Below are positions 40,775 through 49,613 of a stretch of DNA of 64,000 nt, one piece after another. Position 1 is the stretch's first letter. Each line of letters starts with the position of its first letter. The stretch spans positions 1,798,001-1,862,000 of the forward strand of contig NZ_CP108414.1 in the NCBI RefSeq assembly GCF_035978755.1. Reading direction: 5' to 3'. Under the pieces are notes generated by a model. It had not been told where the DNA came from, did no database searches, and worked only from the letters and a program-made list of their open reading frames with translations. A program made the translations under genes and the position numbers. This DNA is from Streptomyces sp. NBC_01298 (lineage in GTDB: Bacteria; Actinomycetota; Actinomycetes; Streptomycetales; Streptomycetaceae).

Positions 40775-42241
40775 TTGTCAGACCTGCCCCTCTCCCCCAT
40801 GACGGTGAAGTTCCCCATCCGCTCCCGTCGCGGCATCCTCCTCGGCCTCACCCTCCCCCAACTGGTCCTCGTCTCGATCACCCTCGCGCTGCTCCTCGCG
40901 ACCGTCGTGACCTCCGGCCTGCTCGGCGCCCTCACCCTGACCCCGCTCTGGGCGGCCATCGCCACCCTCACCTTCGTACGCCGCGAAGGCCGGTCCCTGA
41001 TCGACTGGGCGCCGATCATCGTCCGCTACGCACAGCGCCGCCGGACCGGGCAGACCATGTGGCTGGCCCGCGCGGTCTCCCGGCCCCGGGTCGACGGACT
41101 GCTCCACCTCCCCGGCACCACCGCGTCGCTGCGCGTCGTCACACCGGACGGCTCCCAGGCCGCCGCCGTCCACGACCCCCAGCAGCAGACCCTGACCGCG
41201 GTCGCCCGCGTCAGCTCCAGGGCGTTCGCACTCCTCGACCCGGGCACCCAGAACGCGAACGTCGCCAACTGGGGCCGGGCACTGGCGAGCATCGCCCGCA
41301 CCGGGCACGTCGCCACCGTCCAGGTCCTGGAGCGCACAGTGCCCGACTCCGGAGACGGGCTGGCCCGTCACTGGGCCCAGCACGGCAACACCCAGACCCC
41401 CGTCGCCGGCCAGGTGTATTCGGAACTGCTGGCCTCCGCCGGACCGGCCGCCGCCCCGCACGAGGCGTACATCGCGATCTCCCTGGACCTCAAGGCCGCC
41501 AAGCGCCTCATCTCCCAGGCCGGCGGCGGACTCGCCGGAGCCTTCACCGTCATGGCCACGACCACCAGCTCGGTCTCCCAGGCCGCCCGCTCCTCCGACC
41601 TGACCGTCACCGGCTGGCTGACCGCCCGCGAAATCTCCGCCGTGATCCGCACCGCGTACGACCCCAAGGCCATGTCCGCGCTGCAGCAGTGGTCTCCCAA
41701 CGGCCGCGCCGAGGCGGACCCGGCCGCCGCCGGACCCGTGGTCCAGATCGAGGAGAGCGACCGGCTCGCCACCGACTCCGCACGCCACGCCACCTACTGG
41801 GTGGAGTCCTGGCCGCGGACCGAGACGGGCGCCGGCTTCCTCCACGGCCTCCTCTTCAGCGCCGGTGTCCGGCGCAGCTTCTCCCTCATATACGCGCCGA
41901 AGGCCCTGACGGCCGCCCTGCGCGATGTCCAGCGCCGGAAGGCGACGATCATCGCCGACGTCGCCGAGCGACGGCGCAAGGGCATGGTCGACAGCGAAGA
42001 GGACAACGTCGAGTACACCGACGTCAAAACCCGTGAGCGCCAGCTGATCGCCGGCCACGCCGACGTCGCCCTCACCGGCCTGATCACCGTCAGCGCCGAG
42101 ACCGACGCCCTCCTCGACGCGGCCTGCGCACAGATCGAGACCGCCGCTGTGACCGCCCAAGTCGACCTGCGCCGACTCCTGTTCCAGCAGCCCGACGCCT
42201 TCGCCCTCGCCGCGCTGCCCCTGGCCCGCGCCGCCCTCTAG
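40775..42241 (+). CDS. SCO6880-type transfer protein
   Basis: A 488-residue protein. Two hydrophobic segments near the N-terminus ('LPQLVLVSITLALLLATVV', 'LGALTLTPLWAAIATLTFV') resemble VirB3/PrgI-type membrane anchors. They are followed by the conserved 'GRSLIDWAPIIVRYAQRRRTGQ' region (split in two motifs) and a 350-residue cytoplasmic part like the N-terminal domain of VirB4 ('LLHLPGT', 'ISAVIRTAYDP', 'ATYWVESWPR'). This is the actinobacterial SCO6880 family found before VirB4 ATPases, so VirB3 and the VirB4 N-domain appear joined in one protein. Start is TTG 40775; ATG 40799 is an alternative. No ATP-binding motif is present. Confidence 0.82.
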   Translation: MSDLPLSPMTVKFPIRSRRGILLGLTLPQLVLVSITLALLLATVVTSGLLGALTLTPLWAAIATLTFVRREGRSLIDWAPIIVRYAQRRRTGQTMWLARAVSRPRVDGLLHLPGTTASLRVVTPDGSQAAAVHDPQQQTLTAVARVSSRAFALLDPGTQNANVANWGRALASIARTGHVATVQVLERTVPDSGDGLARHWAQHGNTQTPVAGQVYSELLASAGPAAAPHEAYIAISLDLKAAKRLISQAGGGLAGAFTVMATTTSSVSQAARSSDLTVTGWLTAREISAVIRTAYDPKAMSALQQWSPNGRAEADPAAAGPVVQIEESDRLATDSARHATYWVESWPRTETGAGFLHGLLFSAGVRRSFSLIYAPKALTAALRDVQRRKATIIADVAERRRKGMVDSEEDNVEYTDVKTRERQLIAGHADVALTGLITVSAETDALLDAACAQIETAAVTAQVDLRRLLFQQPDAFALAALPLARAAL

Positions 42242-42278
42242 CCGCGCCGCACCATCCCTGCCCCGCAGGAAGGACTCC

Positions 42279-42734
42279 GTGACACCCCCCACCCCGCTCC
42301 CCGACTCACACCCCTACCTGCGCGCTGCCACCGCTGGCATCCGCCACCACACCCGCAGCCTCAACCCCGGTGCACCGACGCCCACCGACCGGGTCCATCT
42401 CGACACCGTGCACGCCCACCTAACCGCGCTCCACCACCTCCTCGACCAGCTCACCGACACCACCCGCACCACCTGGCCGACCGCCGGCCGTCACCTCGCC
42501 GGCGCCCACACCCGCCTGTGGCAGGCCGCAGCCGAAGTCCACGACGCCTTCCACACCCTCCCGGCAACAACCACCACAGCACCCGGAGCTGCTGAGGAGT
42601 GCGATCCGAACCGGCTTCCCGAAGGCCCACCCGTGCTGACCATCTGCCAGCGCCACCTCACCGCCGGCCACGCCATCCGGCGCAAGACCACCCCCGCCGA
42701 CCTGCGCGGCCACGTCACCCACTGCGGGCGATGA
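42279..42734 (+). CDS. Hypothetical protein in the transfer operon
   Basis: A 151-residue protein from GTG 42279 with GGAAGGA upstream. Residues 10-100 are helical and histidine-rich ('YLRAATAGIRHHTRSLNP', 'DTVHAHLTALHHLLDQLTDT'). The C-terminal part has a C-x-n-C-x-n-C arrangement ending 'GHVTHCGR', possibly metal-binding. It lies between the SCO6880-type and VirB4 genes; its role is unknown. Confidence 0.62.
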   Translation: MTPPTPLPDSHPYLRAATAGIRHHTRSLNPGAPTPTDRVHLDTVHAHLTALHHLLDQLTDTTRTTWPTAGRHLAGAHTRLWQAAAEVHDAFHTLPATTTTAPGAAEECDPNRLPEGPPVLTICQRHLTAGHAIRRKTTPADLRGHVTHCGR

Positions 42735-42768
42735 ACACCCCCGCCCTCACGAGATCAGGCCGCCACCG

Positions 42769-44283
42769 ATGACCCACCGGCCCGCACGCCGCGCCCGACG
42801 CGCCAGCGCATCCCCCCTGTTCACCCCCCACGGCACCGACCGCGCCACCCGCCGGGCCGCACGGCGTCAGCTCGCCGAAGCCCAGGCCAAGGCCCGCGAG
42901 ACGGCCGCCTCACTCCCCGGCGGACACCTGCCGACCGAAGCCGAGATGCCGCTGCCGCTGTACCCGCCTTCGGGCCGGCCCGGCCCCGCCTCCGCCCGCG
43001 GCAACAAGCTGCGGCTGCCCGCACACCGCATGACCACCGCCACCGCAAGCGGCGCGTACCCCTTCCTCGCCGAGGGCGGTCTCGGCGCGGACGGGGTCTA
43101 CATCGGCCGCGACGTGCATGCTGAGGCGTCCTTCACGTTCGACCCCTTTTCCCTGTACGGGAAGATCGAAGGCTTCACCAACCCGAACGTGCTGCTCGCC
43201 GGGGTCATCGGCCAGGGCAAGAGCGCCCTCGCGAAGTCCTTCGCGCTCCGCAGCGTCGCCTTCGGGTACAAGGTGTACGTCCCCTGCGACCCGAAGGGCG
43301 AGTGGACCCCGGTCGCCACCGCCCTCGGCGGGACCTCCATAGCCCTCGGCCCGGGCCTGCCCGGCAAGCTGAACCCGCTCGACGCCGCGCCCCGCCCGAA
43401 CAGCGTCACGGAAGCGGATTGGGCGGGCGAGATCCGCAAGCGGCGACTCCTGCTCCTCGGGTCGCTGGCCCGCACCGTCCTCGGGCGAGATCTCCAGCCG
43501 ATGGAGCACACCGCGCTGGACGTCGCCCTCGACGCCGTCGTCCAGGCCGCCACCGCGGCCGGGCGCACCCCTCTGCTCGGCGACATCGCCCACACCCTGA
43601 ACCAGCCCAACCTCCTCGACCAGGCCGCCGGCACCATGTCCGGCCACCTCGGCGACGCCGCCCGCGACCTCGCGCACGCACTGCGACGCATGGTGCACGG
43701 AGACCTGAGCGGCATGTTCGACGCCCAGTCGACCATCCGCTTCGACCCCAACAGCCCGATGCTCACCATCGACCTCTCACGGCTGGGTGGATCGGGCGAC
43801 GACACCGCCCTCGTGCTGGCGATGACCTGCGCATCGGCCTGGATGGAGTCCGCGCTCACCGACCCGGGCGGAGGCCGCCGCTGGGTCGTCTACGACGAGG
43901 CCTGGAGACTGATGCGCCACGCCGGCCTCCTGGAGCGCATGCAGGCACAGTGGAAGCTGAGCCGTGGCCTTGGTATCGCCAACTTGATGGTCATCCACCG
44001 GCTGTCGGACCTGCTCACCGCAGGCGACGTCGGCTCCCGAGGCCGTGCCCTCGCCGAGGGTCTCCTCGCCGACTGCTCCACCCGCATCATCTACCGCCAG
44101 GAGAACGACCAGCTCGCCGCAGCCGCTGGACTCCTCGGCCTCACCAGCGTCGAGACGCAGGCCATCTCCCACCTGAACCGGGGCCGCGGCCTGTGGCGGG
44201 TCGCCGGACGGTCCTTCATCGTCCAGCACCTCCTCCATCCCCACGAAGCCGCCCTCTTCGATACCGACGCCAGGATGCATTAA
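42769..44283 (+). CDS. VirB4-like transfer ATPase
   Basis: A 504-residue ATPase from ATG 42769. Walker A is 'AGVIGQGKSALAKS' (about residues 144-157) and Walker B is 'RWVVYDEAWRLM' (about residues 368-379). 'LLADCSTRIIYRQEND' and 'LNRGRGLWRVAGRSFIVQ' match the end of VirB4/TraC/TrbE proteins. The N-terminal 140 residues are basic, then 'TTATASGAYPFLAEGGLG' precedes the ATPase core as in actinobacterial VirB4 proteins. VirB4 powers assembly of the channel and pilus. It is the last clear channel gene here; the coupling ATPase VirD4 lies 16 kb downstream. Confidence 0.9.
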   Translation: MTHRPARRARRASASPLFTPHGTDRATRRAARRQLAEAQAKARETAASLPGGHLPTEAEMPLPLYPPSGRPGPASARGNKLRLPAHRMTTATASGAYPFLAEGGLGADGVYIGRDVHAEASFTFDPFSLYGKIEGFTNPNVLLAGVIGQGKSALAKSFALRSVAFGYKVYVPCDPKGEWTPVATALGGTSIALGPGLPGKLNPLDAAPRPNSVTEADWAGEIRKRRLLLLGSLARTVLGRDLQPMEHTALDVALDAVVQAATAAGRTPLLGDIAHTLNQPNLLDQAAGTMSGHLGDAARDLAHALRRMVHGDLSGMFDAQSTIRFDPNSPMLTIDLSRLGGSGDDTALVLAMTCASAWMESALTDPGGGRRWVVYDEAWRLMRHAGLLERMQAQWKLSRGLGIANLMVIHRLSDLLTAGDVGSRGRALAEGLLADCSTRIIYRQENDQLAAAAGLLGLTSVETQAISHLNRGRGLWRVAGRSFIVQHLLHPHEAALFDTDARMH

Positions 44284-44332
44284 TCCCAGTATTTCCACCC
44301 AATTACCAGCGAACCACCTCTAGGAGAACACC

Positions 44333-45172
44333 ATCGAATTCCATCCAGTCGCCAGCCTCTTCCCCATGGTCGACGAGGAGGAGCTGCTCGCACTCGCCGA
44401 AGACATCTCCACCATCGGCCTCCAGCACCCGATCGTCCTCGACGACCGCGGACGGGTCCTCGATGGCCGCAACCGCCTCAAGGCCTGCGAGATCGCCGGC
44501 GTCGAACCGCGCTTCACTACCTACGAGGGCAGCAACCCGAACGCCCACGCCTTCTCCGTCAACGCGCGGCGACGCAACATCACCAAGGGACAGCTCGCCC
44601 TGATCGCGGCCCAGGCGAGCGTTTACGGAGTAAATCCTCACGGCCTTACCGAGGAAAGCCTGCCCGGATTTACCGAGGAAAACTCCGGACGCACCCTGAG
44701 CGAAAAGGCCGGCGTCTCGGGAAGTCGGATCAGCCAGGCCTTCACCGTGCTGCGGCATGCCCCGGAACTCGCCGACTCCGTCATCAGCGGAGCCATGGGG
44801 CTTAACGAGGCGTACAAGACGGCACGGGAGGCCAAGAATCAGGCCGACTCGGCAGAATCGCAGCTCACGCGCCTTCGCGCCGAGGACCCGGAACTGGCAG
44901 ACCGGGTAGTCGAAGGTGAACTGACGCTGACCGGTGCCTGGGCCGAGCGGAAGGCACGCAAGGAAGAAGAGATACGCCAGCGCAAGGTGGCCACTCAGTT
45001 CCTGTGCGAGGTCGTACCGCCCCTCGCGCAGGCGCGCGGCACCAACACCGCGGGCAAGTTCGATCCCGAGTTTGTGCTGCCAGGCCGACCCATCAACCAG
45101 GAAGTGATCGAGAACGCCATGAAGGCCCTGACGGAGATGGCCGCGACGCTGCGGGAGCGTGATCTCGCATGA
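44333..45172 (+). CDS. ParB-like N-terminal-domain protein (probable ATC start)
   Basis: The first 80 residues match the ParB/Srx fold: 'EEELLALAEDISTIGLQHPI', 'DDRGRVLDGRNRLKACEIAG' and 'NARRRNITKGQLALIAAQA'. A helix-turn-helix follows ('TLSEKAGVSGSRISQAFTVL'), then a coiled-coil-like region. The standard ATG (44366) would cut off 'EFHPVASLFP', which is conserved in this family. The frame extends to ATC 44333, preceded by TAGGAG at a spacing of 6, and an in-frame TAG lies directly upstream. ATC initiation is therefore proposed (279 residues). No ParA gene is present, so it may be a regulator rather than a partition protein. Overlaps the next gene by ATGA. Confidence 0.75.
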   Translation: MEFHPVASLFPMVDEEELLALAEDISTIGLQHPIVLDDRGRVLDGRNRLKACEIAGVEPRFTTYEGSNPNAHAFSVNARRRNITKGQLALIAAQASVYGVNPHGLTEESLPGFTEENSGRTLSEKAGVSGSRISQAFTVLRHAPELADSVISGAMGLNEAYKTAREAKNQADSAESQLTRLRAEDPELADRVVEGELTLTGAWAERKARKEEEIRQRKVATQFLCEVVPPLAQARGTNTAGKFDPEFVLPGRPINQEVIENAMKALTEMAATLRERDLA

Positions 45173-45732
45173 GTGCCCAGACCGACGCCCGCCTGTGGCA
45201 GATCGTCGAGGAGGCAGCCGCCGCCGTCACCGACGAGACCGGCCGATTCCGCAAGAGCGACCTCGAAGACGAACTCCGCACGCGGTTCGCCCACGAAGAC
45301 CTCGAAGTACACGTCCGCGCAGCGGCAGCCGACAAACTCGTCCAAGGCCTCGTGCGCGGGTTCGGTGAACGGCGAAGCCCCAAGCCGCGCCGGCAGTCGG
45401 GAATGTTCCACCCCGAAGGCATCCTGAAGCTCGGCAACGGCATCTGGGTCTGGATGGACCGCGCCACTCGTACGGATCTCCTGGAGTGGGGTCGCTTGTC
45501 CACCCGGAACCTGGCACGGGTCGCAACAGCCGAGATCGACCGCCAGCGCTACGTCGCCGAGCGTCTCGACGCCTTCCGCCAGCACACCGGCTTCGATCTC
45601 CTAGGAGAGCTGGAAAAGACCGTCTTCGGGTACGTCCCGTCAGAGGCGGAGGACCCCTTCGGCGATGACGATCCGCTGCCGGACCCCGAAGTCGAAGCTC
45701 CTTTCAATGAAGACCAAAAGCAAGAGGGATGA
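45169..45732 (+). CDS. Hypothetical protein coupled to the ParB-like gene
   Basis: A 187-residue soluble protein from ATG 45169 (ATGA overlap). The N-terminal half is helical ('LWQIVEEAAAAVTDETGRFR', 'VHVRAAAADKLVQGLVRGFG'); the middle ('GMFHPEGILKLGNGIWVWMD') is beta-rich. The acidic end ('DPFGDDDPLPDPEVEAPFNE') is probably disordered. The coupling suggests it works with the ParB-like protein, possibly as a DNA-binding partner. It overlaps the next gene by ATGA as well. Confidence 0.62.
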   Translation: MSAQTDARLWQIVEEAAAAVTDETGRFRKSDLEDELRTRFAHEDLEVHVRAAAADKLVQGLVRGFGERRSPKPRRQSGMFHPEGILKLGNGIWVWMDRATRTDLLEWGRLSTRNLARVATAEIDRQRYVAERLDAFRQHTGFDLLGELEKTVFGYVPSEAEDPFGDDDPLPDPEVEAPFNEDQKQEG

Positions 45733-46193
45733 CCTCCACCAACCACCTGCGCTCAATGGCCCCGCTGCCGGATCACAGCAATACCGAAAACCCCGAGTGG
45801 CAGCAGGCATGGGCGAACATGGTGTTCCTGACGACCCCCCTCCGCGAACGCGGCATGGTGTGCGACGTCCAGCAAGGTCTCCAGTACGGGCTCGTCTACG
45901 CCTATCCGCCCGGCCACGACTCGGTGTTCATCATCGGCCCCGAGGACAGCGGCTGGCTGGTGACCCACCAGGCCCCCGCAGAGGACTGGACCGACTTCTC
46001 CGTCGTCTACGACTCCCGCGCTGGGAGCACACCGCCCGCAAGCCCTGATGCAGCGCACGGCCACCAGCTCACTCCCCTGCTTGCCGCCGTCGACGCTCAT
46101 GTCGCCCGCCGTCTTCGCCCGCCAGCGGCCCCCATCTCGGCCGTGCCCCGGCAAGTAGGGCCGCCCGCAAGCCGGCCAACGCACACCCGCTGA
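45729..46193 (+). CDS. Hypothetical protein
   Basis: A 154-residue protein from ATG 45729, overlapping the previous stop by ATGA. The core 'WQQAWANMVFLTTPLRERGM', 'LQYGLVYAYPPGHDSVFIIG' and 'DSGWLVTHQAPAEDWTDFSV' looks like one small alpha/beta domain, followed by a proline-rich tail. No family recognised; conserved hydrophobic pattern supports a real gene. Confidence 0.6.
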   Translation: MTSTNHLRSMAPLPDHSNTENPEWQQAWANMVFLTTPLRERGMVCDVQQGLQYGLVYAYPPGHDSVFIIGPEDSGWLVTHQAPAEDWTDFSVVYDSRAGSTPPASPDAAHGHQLTPLLAAVDAHVARRLRPPAAPISAVPRQVGPPASRPTHTR

Positions 46194-46207
46194 CCAAATC
46201 CGATCGG

Positions 46208-46888
46208 ATGACCATGAACCGACCATCCGGACTAAGCGACGCCGACTGGGCGGACTACCGCGCAGCCGCCCGTGATGACGCACTCGTCCAAAGCGAACTC
46301 GCCGATCGCGAAGCCCAGATCGAGAACGGACTCCTCACCCCCCACGAGGAGTACGACTTCACCTGGGAGCAGGCAACCGACCACACCTGGCCCCGTGGCC
46401 TCGACGATCTCGCATACGGGTTCGAGCAGGCCACGCAGAGCATCGTCCTGCTGGACGCGTCCGGCCAGGTACCCAGCACTTCCCTGCAGCCCTTGCTCTA
46501 CCAGCAGGTGCGCCGGGCGCAAGAACTCGCGCACGCCACCAACGCAGTGCTCGACGAGGCAACGAGGCCCAACCAGCTCCCGACGGCCCGCGGTATCACC
46601 GCGCTCGCTCACCTCGCTTCCGCCGCCGCCCTGAGTGCCGCTGCTGTGCGCAGCCTGACCGAGGCCCTCAGGAGCGAGGTTGAACCTTCCAGCAATGCCC
46701 GGCACCACGAGGAATGGCATCTGGTGCTCGCCCATGCCGACGCTCGCCAAGACCTACGTCGGGCCGGCGAGGCCATCCGCTCCGCCAAGACCCTGATCAC
46801 CCCGACTCCGCCTGCCAGCGGCCTCAATCGGACAACCGCAGTCGCGCAACTCCCCACCCCTGGGCCGCCTCCTCGTATCCGGCGCTGA
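46208..46888 (+). CDS. Helical hypothetical protein
   Basis: A 226-residue protein starting at ATG 46208 or 46214. It is nearly all helix: 'LVQSELADREAQIENGLLTP', 'LDDLAYGFEQATQSIVLLDA', 'LLYQQVRRAQELAHATNAVL' and 'LAHADARQDLRRAGEAIRSA'. The pattern is like other helical proteins of this element (48595, 59714, 62199, 62869, 63579), which appear to be distant relatives. No membrane segment or signal peptide. Function unknown. Confidence 0.6.
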   Translation: MTMNRPSGLSDADWADYRAAARDDALVQSELADREAQIENGLLTPHEEYDFTWEQATDHTWPRGLDDLAYGFEQATQSIVLLDASGQVPSTSLQPLLYQQVRRAQELAHATNAVLDEATRPNQLPTARGITALAHLASAAALSAAAVRSLTEALRSEVEPSSNARHHEEWHLVLAHADARQDLRRAGEAIRSAKTLITPTPPASGLNRTTAVAQLPTPGPPPRIRR

Positions 46889-46920
46889 CCCAGGACAACC
46901 AGATAGAGAGACCCCCTTCC

Positions 46921-47169
46921 GTGCACCACCCCGCCAGCATCCGCATCGGCCTGCACACACCAGGCCCGCTGGACCGAACCTCCAAGACGTCGCTCCAACG
47001 GCTGCTGTGGGGGCGCGGGTTCACCTACTCGCCGCGCTACAACGGCTACGTGGCACCGGGGGTACTGGCCGCCGAGCAGCAGGTCCTCCTTGTCCATGAA
47101 GCCGTACACGCCGTGGCCGCCCTCGGCTATCCGGTAGCGCACTTCCACCATCCAGTGGCCGACGGATGA
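46921..47169 (+). CDS. Small stand-alone domain protein
   Basis: An 82-residue protein from GTG 46921. The sequence 'IRIGLHTPGPLDRT', 'LLWGRGFTYSPRYNGYVAPG', 'LLVHEAVHAVAALGYPVAHF' forms one compact domain. It matches the C-terminal domain of the protein at 55811-56563 ('VLYGSGFQFHPYDRMFVLP', 'HLASQRLERLGIGVVV') and resembles that at 49096. It overlaps the next gene by ATGA, whose product matches the N-terminal domain of the same 55811 protein: what is fused there is split here. Function unknown. Confidence 0.62.
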   Translation: MHHPASIRIGLHTPGPLDRTSKTSLQRLLWGRGFTYSPRYNGYVAPGVLAAEQQVLLVHEAVHAVAALGYPVAHFHHPVADG

Positions 47170-47963
47170 CAAATCCGGGCAAGGAACACCCTCTGGACGC
47201 CTCGACCACGTACGGCCCCCTGTCCCAGTTCTCCCAGCAGATGGCCTCCCGCCTGGGTGCCGGATGGAGCGCAACGGCCCGTCGAAGCCCCTACGCCACA
47301 GGGACAAGGGGCTGGGATCCCGCCGAGAAGCGCTCCTGGGACAGAGCGGAAGGCGTCCTGTGGAGGGCCCTGCGCCGCGCTGAGGATGGCGAGCGGGCCG
47401 TGCTCACCCATCCCCACGGCTATCAGCTTTACCTGATGGAAAGGCCCGGGCGGCCGCGGCAGGTTCTCGTGGGCGGAGTGCTCCCCGCCGGCATCAACTC
47501 CTACGGCGTGACCGAGGGCCCGGCCGCGATATCCGTACCGAGGGACTCGGTACGGGCCGCTGCCCTCATGCGCCACCGCAGGTTCCTGTGGCACTACCGG
47601 GTTGCCGCTGCGCGAGTGTCGCGGGAGACGCGGTTCGGAGAAGTGAACAGCGTCGTGTTCGGCCGGGACCTCGACGGCACCCCCCTGATCAACGTGCTGT
47701 CGCAGCACGCGGCGCGCCTCCTACTGCAGCACGGCTCACCCTGGCTGCTGGATCCGGAGTCCGGCCTGTGCCGCCCACGGGGCCCCGCCGGCGACAGCGA
47801 GAACCTCGTCCGCTCCGCCGCGACTCTCCTGCACGCCTACGGCTACGCGATCACGCTCACCTCGACACATCCCTGGGAGTACGCCTTCCGGCCTCCCACC
47901 AAGCCCGTCCCGCCGCCCACACCAGTCCTGCCACCCGGTAGGACCGCCGGTCCGACCCGCTGA
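47166..47963 (+). CDS. Hypothetical protein, paralogue of the 55811 protein's N-domain
   Basis: A 265-residue protein from ATG 47166 (ATGA overlap). The segment 'GERAVLTHPHGYQLYLMERP', 'RPRQVLVGGVLPAG' and 'AISVPRDSVRAAALMRHRRF' aligns with 'HQAVLSRADGARLLVFDRPM', 'RPRQFMIGALEPDA' and 'GITVPAEPARAASQVSRRLV' in the protein at 55811. The remaining C-terminal part ('LINVLSQHAARLLLQHGSPW') is different. The tail is proline-rich. No catalytic motif is seen. Confidence 0.65.
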   Translation: MTNPGKEHPLDASTTYGPLSQFSQQMASRLGAGWSATARRSPYATGTRGWDPAEKRSWDRAEGVLWRALRRAEDGERAVLTHPHGYQLYLMERPGRPRQVLVGGVLPAGINSYGVTEGPAAISVPRDSVRAAALMRHRRFLWHYRVAAARVSRETRFGEVNSVVFGRDLDGTPLINVLSQHAARLLLQHGSPWLLDPESGLCRPRGPAGDSENLVRSAATLLHAYGYAITLTSTHPWEYAFRPPTKPVPPPTPVLPPGRTAGPTR

Positions 47964-48031
47964 CCAGACGGCGCCCTTCCCCTCTCGATCCATGCCGCGC
48001 CACGAGCGAGCCACCTTCACCTGGAGTCACC

Positions 48032-48598
48032 CTGGCAACCCGATCCACCATCGCCCGCCCCACGGAGACCGGCTTTACCGGGATCTACGTTCACTGGGAT
48101 GGATATCCCAGCAACCACCTCCCCCTCCTGCTCGCGGCTCATCAGCACCGTTTCGCCGGTGACACCGAGGCCCTCGCCGCTCACCTCATCGACTCGCCCG
48201 CCGTCGGGTGGAACTCGCTCGGGGAGGACCTCCTCGACGGCGCACCCGAAGAAGTCCGCCAGCACGTCGTCGGCCCGCACGGCGGCCCCGGGCCGAGCTC
48301 GACCATCGACAACATGTTCACGTCCGACGGCAGCCCCGCAGAGCGGATGACGTGCAACGAGGCCGCGGCCGGACAGGGGTGGCTGCAGTGGGCCTACGTC
48401 CTGCACCCGCACGGCATCGAGGTCCTCCCACTCTCGGAAGCCGTCACGGGATCGGTCGTGGCCTGGGATCAGGACCCTATGACCGTCTTCCCCGATGACG
48501 TCCGTGCCTGGCTCCCAGGACGGCGCACACCGCCGACGACCACCGTCCGCAAGCCGGCTCCCGTCAATACCGCTCCCGTCAAATCCGTACGACGGTGA
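48032..48598 (+). CDS. Conserved hypothetical protein (probable CTG start)
   Basis: A 188-residue protein. The only standard start, ATG 48314, would remove half of it. Upstream the frame is open and coding-like: 'STIARPTETGFTGIYVHWDG', 'LPLLLAAHQHRFAGDTEALA', 'HLIDSPAVGWNSLGEDLLDG'. This pattern is shared by a common Streptomyces family that begins shortly before 'GxYVHxDGYP'. CTG 48032 is preceded by GGAG at a spacing of 5. The stop overlaps the next gene as GTGA. Function unknown. Confidence 0.7.
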   Translation: MATRSTIARPTETGFTGIYVHWDGYPSNHLPLLLAAHQHRFAGDTEALAAHLIDSPAVGWNSLGEDLLDGAPEEVRQHVVGPHGGPGPSSTIDNMFTSDGSPAERMTCNEAAAGQGWLQWAYVLHPHGIEVLPLSEAVTGSVVAWDQDPMTVFPDDVRAWLPGRRTPPTTTVRKPAPVNTAPVKSVRR

Positions 48599-49026
48599 CA
48601 CGCGATAGCGGCAGCGGCTCCTCCCAAGCCACCGCCAGGGACGAAGCACAACCGGAGGCCAATCCGCCACCGGGGCCTGCAGACCTTCGCCGACAGGCCC
48701 GCCTGGAAGCCGGACCGTACCTCGCCGGCCTGGAGCTCCCAGATCCGGGCCGCGCGGTCCGGGCCTGGGCTGAGCAGGTCGCGCACGCCCCCTCCGCGGA
48801 GGCACTCCACCTCCTTGTGGAAGGCACCACCGGAGCGGACGGTGCGCTGCTCGGCCTGCGCGACCTTCTTCGAGGCGCCGCTACGTGGTGCCAGAAACAC
48901 GAAGAGCCGGCCCTCGCCCGGCGCTACGCGCACACCAGCGATCTCTTCGATGTCGCAGACCGGCTGCTCTACCAGCTGGGCGTCGACCTGCTCGCTGCCG
49001 CACGCGAGGCCCGCACCACCTTCTAG
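48595..49026 (+). CDS. Helical hypothetical protein
   Basis: A 143-residue protein from GTG 48595 (GTGA overlap). After a disordered 30-residue start it is helical: 'RRQARLEAGPYLAGLELPD', 'AVRAWAEQVAHAPSAEALHL', 'TSDLFDVADRLLYQLGVDLL'. The end 'VADRLLYQLGVDLLAAAREA' recalls 'DDGLLYQVSNVLGAVSRMAK' of the 57234 protein, so they may be related. Function unknown. Confidence 0.6.
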   Translation: MTRDSGSGSSQATARDEAQPEANPPPGPADLRRQARLEAGPYLAGLELPDPGRAVRAWAEQVAHAPSAEALHLLVEGTTGADGALLGLRDLLRGAATWCQKHEEPALARRYAHTSDLFDVADRLLYQLGVDLLAAAREARTTF

Positions 49027-49095
49027 CCGTCCCACGCAGCGCCATCGGTCCGCGAGCAGGCGTCGGCTCCCCACGATGAAAGGCCTCTTGAGCCA

Positions 49096-49536
49096 TTGGA
49101 ATCTCCGCACCTGCACCTCGGCTGGCATCCCGAGTACGGCTTCGTCGCCGCGTCCACCCCACGTCTGACCGACCATCTACGCGACTGGGCCCTCGAACGT
49201 GTCCAGTTTGAACCCGTCCCGGGCACCAATCTGCACCGTCTCACCGAGCCTGGTCAGGACGGCCAGCGCCGGGCGCGTCAGGCCGTGACCGCGATCCGCA
49301 GCCTGGGCCTCGTTGTCCAGGCGGACTTCACCCTTGATCCGGAGCTCAGCGCCGACCCGCCGCGGCCCACCCTGCGACACGGGCTCGCCGAGCGCCAGGC
49401 CCGCATCGCCGGCGCAGCCGCGGCGCGGTCGCCTCAGCGCGCAGCATCCCTCACCAGCACCGTGGTCCCGACTCCCAGGCCGGCACCCGTGGCCGCACCG
49501 ACAGGCACCGTCACCGGCACAGCACGAAGTCGATAG
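49096..49536 (+). CDS. Small domain protein related to 46921 family
   Basis: A 146-residue protein starting at TTG 49096. The first 90 residues ('HLHLGWHPEYGFVAASTPRL', 'LRDWALERVQFEPVPGTNLH', 'ARQAVTAIRSLGLVVQADFT') follow the same order of elements as the 46921 protein and the C-domain of the 55811 protein. The remaining 55 residues are alanine/proline-rich. GAAAGG lies 12 bases upstream, so the start is not certain. Confidence 0.58.
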   Translation: MESPHLHLGWHPEYGFVAASTPRLTDHLRDWALERVQFEPVPGTNLHRLTEPGQDGQRRARQAVTAIRSLGLVVQADFTLDPELSADPPRPTLRHGLAERQARIAGAAAARSPQRAASLTSTVVPTPRPAPVAAPTGTVTGTARSR

Positions 49537-49613
49537 CGCTGGAAGCTTCGGGCCCGCCTCGCTTTCGCCCAACACCCCAGCGCTTTCCTGCCATCACCGA
49601 TAGGAGATCCGCC